Shown here: positions 61,345-64,000 of the stretch, in pieces
Layout: each line of letters opens with the position of its first letter
Numbering within the stretch: position 1 is the stretch's first letter
NCBI GenBank assembly: GCA_947488435.1
Contig: CANKZG010000002.1
Span: forward strand, 620,001 to 684,000
Direction: 5' to 3'
Source of the DNA: an uncultured Flavobacteriaceae bacterium
GTDB taxonomy: Bacteria; Bacteroidota; Bacteroidia; Flavobacteriales; Flavobacteriaceae
DNA length: 64,000 nt
Notes under the pieces: model-generated
The model's database searches: none
What the model was told of the DNA's origin: nothing
Seen by the model: the letters and a program-made list of their open reading frames with translations, nothing else
Translations under genes and position numbers: made by a program

Positions 61345-63750
61345 TTAATTCCCGAAACAAGCCATTCCTATGGGGGAACCATCAGGGATTTTTGGACTCG
61401 GAATTACTTTAAATTCCTCGGGGTGCTGGTAGTAATTTTGTATGCGGAGTACCATTTCTTGTGCTATAGCATCATCCAAATTTTTTAAACCAGGATTGAC
61501 TATCAATTTTTTTAAGGTTTGATTTGCAATGGCATTAACTTGCGGATGCACGTTTTTATGAGCCGCAAGATTCATAATATGATGCAATACTCTAAAATTA
61601 ATATTTTGTTGCACCGCATTCGTATAGGATTCTTTATGTTGTTTCTGAACAGTTTCTTGAAGTACCGTAGTTAACACTTCTTGCAATCCTAATTGCTTAG
61701 CATCCATACTTTTTTGTTGAATTAATCGTGAAGCACGTTGCGGATGTAATAGCAAGCCCAAAGTCATATCTGCCGCTGTTTCTGCGGCTGAAAGTGCATC
61801 AAAAGAAACCCCCGTTCTGCCATTGAATGATTCCCGTGATCGGCCATAGCCTATTGCCCTTGGTGGAAAAAGTGTTAATTTATCTTGTGGAATTGCAATC
61901 TCATTAGCATCAAGAGTTCTAAGAATACTTTTTAGTGCTTTTTCCTGAGTAGTTTTATCCACCATAGTTACCGTAGGTTGTCCATCACCTTTAACCGTGT
62001 AATTATAATCGAGTCCCCCTACAATTTTGGCGACGCCTTCGGTTTGATATCTATGAAAGAAATAAAGTGGTGCAAAAACATCTTCCAATACGGAGTTAGG
62101 TTCATTAGATCGGATATTATCAATAGAAAAATTAGCAATGGCCAGCTTTCGAATTGCCAAAACATCATTTAACTCGCCGCTTATGTTTGTGCCATTATCC
62201 CACAAGTGTGCCAATACATGAGCTCCTCCCCGCGGTCTTGCATCGCTATCAGATATATATCGTAATCCATTGTTTTGTGCAGTCTTTAAAATTGCATTTA
62301 AACCCTCTTTTTCAGCATTTGCATTGGCAAAGTTGGTATATGAATAGGCAACTGTTACCTTATCCCATACACCTATACCCGTTGCGTAAGCATTTGAAAA
62401 ATCAATAGTACCATTGTTAATTGTAAATTGCGGGTGGGGGTAATCCATCACTGAAGCTCTTCCGTTCGTGCTTGCTGCAAAGTTGTGTGCAAAGCCTAAG
62501 GTGTGCCCTATTTCATGAGCAGAAAGTTGGCGTATACGCGCAAGAGCCAATTGTAACATCGCATCGTGATTGTCATCACGTTCTGCAAAAGGTTTATTCA
62601 TCAATGCTTGAGCAATTAAAAAATCTTGTCGGATACGAAGACTACCTAAACTCACATGACCCTTAATAATTTCCCCGGTTCGCGGGTCAGTAATACTGCT
62701 TCCGTAACTCCATCCTCTTGTGGAACGGTGTACCCATTGTATTACATTATACCGAACATCCAAGGGGTCAGCATCATCTGGTAAAATTTTTAATTGAAAT
62801 GCATTTTTATAACCAATAGATTCAAAGGCTTGATTCCACCATCTTCCTCCATCTAGCAGTGCAGAACGTACAGGTTCGGGAGTACCATTATCTAAATAAT
62901 AAATGATTGGCTCAACGGCTTCACTAACGGCAGCAGCTGGATTTTGTTTTTCTAAACGGTGTCTTGTAATAAAACGTTTTAATATAGGTTCCTCAACGGG
63001 AGTTGCATAATCATAATACGAGAATGGATAGGATCCCGATCTTGGATCAAATTTTCTTGGGGTATACTGATCATCCGGCAGTTCAATAAAAGAATGATGT
63101 TGCGCAACTGTAATTAAATTTGGATTTGGAGTTACTGATCTGATATAGCCACCCTTAGGTTCTCCTTTAAAGGTTAGTGTAACATCAAATTCACAGTTTT
63201 TAGGAAATGCTTTTGTTCGTTCCATTGCAAAAGCACTTCTATCTTTATTTAACGCATAACTGCCCTGTCCCGCATTTCGTAACCTACTGGCAACACCATG
63301 CGCATCTTGCATAAAGAATCCTGTGAGATCAATTAGGTACTTTCCATCTGCTTCCGCTTCAATTTTAAATCCATATAAAATAGATTTTGCAAAAGCTTGT
63401 TCAACAGATTTTTTCTCAAGGGCATTATCGGTTAAAGCTCTGAACCTAAGATTAGGTTGCACCAATAAAAGTTTGTTTCCCGCTTTTTTAAAATAAACGA
63501 CCTGTTCATTACCGAGTTGACCTCGATCTAGGCCTATATCATTACTGCCAATACCGCTACTCAGTGCATATACGTATAAAAACTCTTTTTCTAATGCATC
63601 TACTTCTAGGAAGATTTTGTCTTCCTTAGCATTGTAATAGAAATCGAAAAAACCTTTAAATTTTTCAGTGTCTTTAATCTTTTCAGAAAATTGTGCGCTC
63701 ATAAATTGGCTCACAATAACGGCGATAATAAGAAGAAGTGATTTTTTCAT
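61345..63750 (-). CDS. Secreted zinc metalloprotease, DUF5117/DUF4953 type
   Basis: An 801-residue protein with a signal peptide (cleaved near MSA-Q, residue 20). N-terminal DUF5117-like beta domain (about 25-330), then the metalloprotease part with HEIGHTLGFAHNF (HExxHxxGxxH) near residue 415, followed by a helical C-terminus. Family members are exported proteases in Bacteroidota with unknown substrates. GQLGNEQVVYFKKAGNKLLL near residue 80 is a typical block. Its C-terminal gene neighbour is the threonine aldolase. Confidence 0.87.
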   Translation of the reverse strand: MKKSLLLIIAVIVSQFMSAQFSEKIKDTEKFKGFFDFYYNAKEDKIFLEVDALEKEFLYVYALSSGIGSNDIGLDRGQLGNEQVVYFKKAGNKLLLVQPNLRFRALTDNALEKKSVEQAFAKSILYGFKIEAEADGKYLIDLTGFFMQDAHGVASRLRNAGQGSYALNKDRSAFAMERTKAFPKNCEFDVTLTFKGEPKGGYIRSVTPNPNLITVAQHHSFIELPDDQYTPRKFDPRSGSYPFSYYDYATPVEEPILKRFITRHRLEKQNPAAAVSEAVEPIIYYLDNGTPEPVRSALLDGGRWWNQAFESIGYKNAFQLKILPDDADPLDVRYNVIQWVHRSTRGWSYGSSITDPRTGEIIKGHVSLGSLRIRQDFLIAQALMNKPFAERDDNHDAMLQLALARIRQLSAHEIGHTLGFAHNFAASTNGRASVMDYPHPQFTINNGTIDFSNAYATGIGVWDKVTVAYSYTNFANANAEKEGLNAILKTAQNNGLRYISDSDARPRGGAHVLAHLWDNGTNISGELNDVLAIRKLAIANFSIDNIRSNEPNSVLEDVFAPLYFFHRYQTEGVAKIVGGLDYNYTVKGDGQPTVTMVDKTTQEKALKSILRTLDANEIAIPQDKLTLFPPRAIGYGRSRESFNGRTGVSFDALSAAETAADMTLGLLLHPQRASRLIQQKSMDAKQLGLQEVLTTVLQETVQKQHKESYTNAVQQNINFRVLHHIMNLAAHKNVHPQVNAIANQTLKKLIVNPGLKNLDDAIAQEMVLRIQNYYQHPEEFKVIPSPKIPDGSPIGMACFGN

Positions 63751-63925
63751 TTGGATAGATTAGAATCCAAATTTAGATAAAAACATTGAAACTTATGAAC
63801 CCTTAATTTATAAATGTATTTCAAGAATACGATATTAAAAATAGGGAATTATAAAAATCCAAAAAGAGGTTGATACAACTTTAAAATGATTTTTATATTC
63901 TAATCGAAATCCTAAAAAAGAGTTC

Positions 63926-63933
63926 TATTTTTG
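63926..63933 (+). promoter_or_regulatory. -7-like element before the last gene
   Basis: TATTTTTG fits TAnnTTTG and lies 15 nt before the ATG at 63949. No -33 TTTG at the usual distance. Confidence 0.35.
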
Positions 63934-63948
63934 GGGAAAATAACTTTC

Positions 63949-64000
63949 ATGATTACAACCGATCAATTTAAAGGTCTTATAGATCGCCTAGGTGCGTTAA
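63949..64000 (+). CDS. prfB: N-terminus of peptide chain release factor 2, cut by the window end
   Basis: Seventeen codons are visible: MITTDQFKGLIDRLGAL. This resembles the start of RF2 in Bacteroidota (MIT-x-DQ-x-K, then a helix before ALRRYL). RF2 recognises UGA and UAA stops. The window ends before any catalytic motif or the usual programmed frameshift site, so the call rests on a short match only. Confidence 0.45.
   Translation, partial: MITTDQFKGLIDRLGAL

Noticed and set aside
1-64000. tRNA, rRNA, insertion sequence, prophage or CRISPR elements
   Set aside because: Intergenic regions were read on both strands. No cloverleaf arms, repeats with spacers, transposase or phage genes were seen.

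Overview
The window looks like a chromosomal segment of a marine-type member of the Flavobacteriaceae (Bacteroidota). The DNA is AT-rich. Start codons lack good Shine-Dalgarno sequences, and several genes are preceded by the TAnnTTTG -7 element typical of this phylum. Typical lineage markers are present: a T9SS C-terminal sorting domain, BatA-type, YfhO and DUF4834 proteins, a fused 2-oxoacid dehydrogenase E1, and a BlaI/M56 pair. The genus cannot be fixed from sequence alone. I found no rRNA, tRNA, insertion sequence, phage gene or CRISPR array. Both ends cut genes: a secreted protein at 1-75 and probably prfB at 63949-64000.

Layout. 1-7028: membrane and secreted proteins, an M14 carboxypeptidase, a TMEM175-like channel, a Bcr/CflA exporter, a hibernation factor and a YceI protein. 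7017-13845 (minus): a tight eight-gene operon coding an ACP, a ketosynthase, a FabZ-like dehydratase, a secreted aspartyl protease with PDZ domain, a FabL-like enoyl reductase, a type III polyketide synthase, a methyltransferase and an FAD oxidoreductase. A fused branched-chain-type E1 gene lies just upstream. This is the best candidate for an undescribed pathway: a dedicated fatty-acyl module feeding a type III PKS whose product is then methylated and oxidised. 16-20 kb: folE, msrA, a LolD-like ATPase with a CPBP protease and a DUF2400 protein, and a Tat-exported Gfo/Idh/MocA oxidoreductase. 20.6-27.4 kb: an S10 carboxypeptidase, small membrane proteins, the BlaI/M56 regulatory pair with a striking 10-bp-phased operator array, and a glycosyltransferase.

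27.5-36.6 kb: a lysine-rich coiled-coil protein, a BatA-like/pseudo-dihydroorotase/DUF4870/esterase operon, an MBL hydrolase, a conserved protein of unknown function, Bcp and a cysteine-free endonuclease III. 36.6-38.6 kb: two tandem copies of a cassette made of a sigma-70-family factor followed, about 75 nt downstream, by a 47-residue ORF. A possible small RNA lies between the copies. 38.8-43.3 kb: uvrA, then a secreted Tyr/Asn-rich and Arg/Ser-rich protein behind a sigma-54-like promoter. 43.3-48.7 kb (minus): a surface-polysaccharide operon (DUF4834, YfhO, glycosyltransferase, flippase). 48.8-54.8 kb: an outer-membrane protein, a GNAT-like protein, a T9SS-secreted subtilase and a HEIGH metalloprotease lipoprotein.

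54.9-57.3 kb: an alpha-oxoamine synthase next to a cysteine-synthase-like enzyme, a pair expected for sulfonolipid (capnine-type) synthesis. 57.4-63.8 kb: oligopeptidase B, YbaB, a YegP-like protein, threonine aldolase and a large secreted zinc protease. The segment is rich in exported peptidases (M14, S10, S8, M57-like, DUF5117-type), which fits a protein-degrading marine heterotroph.
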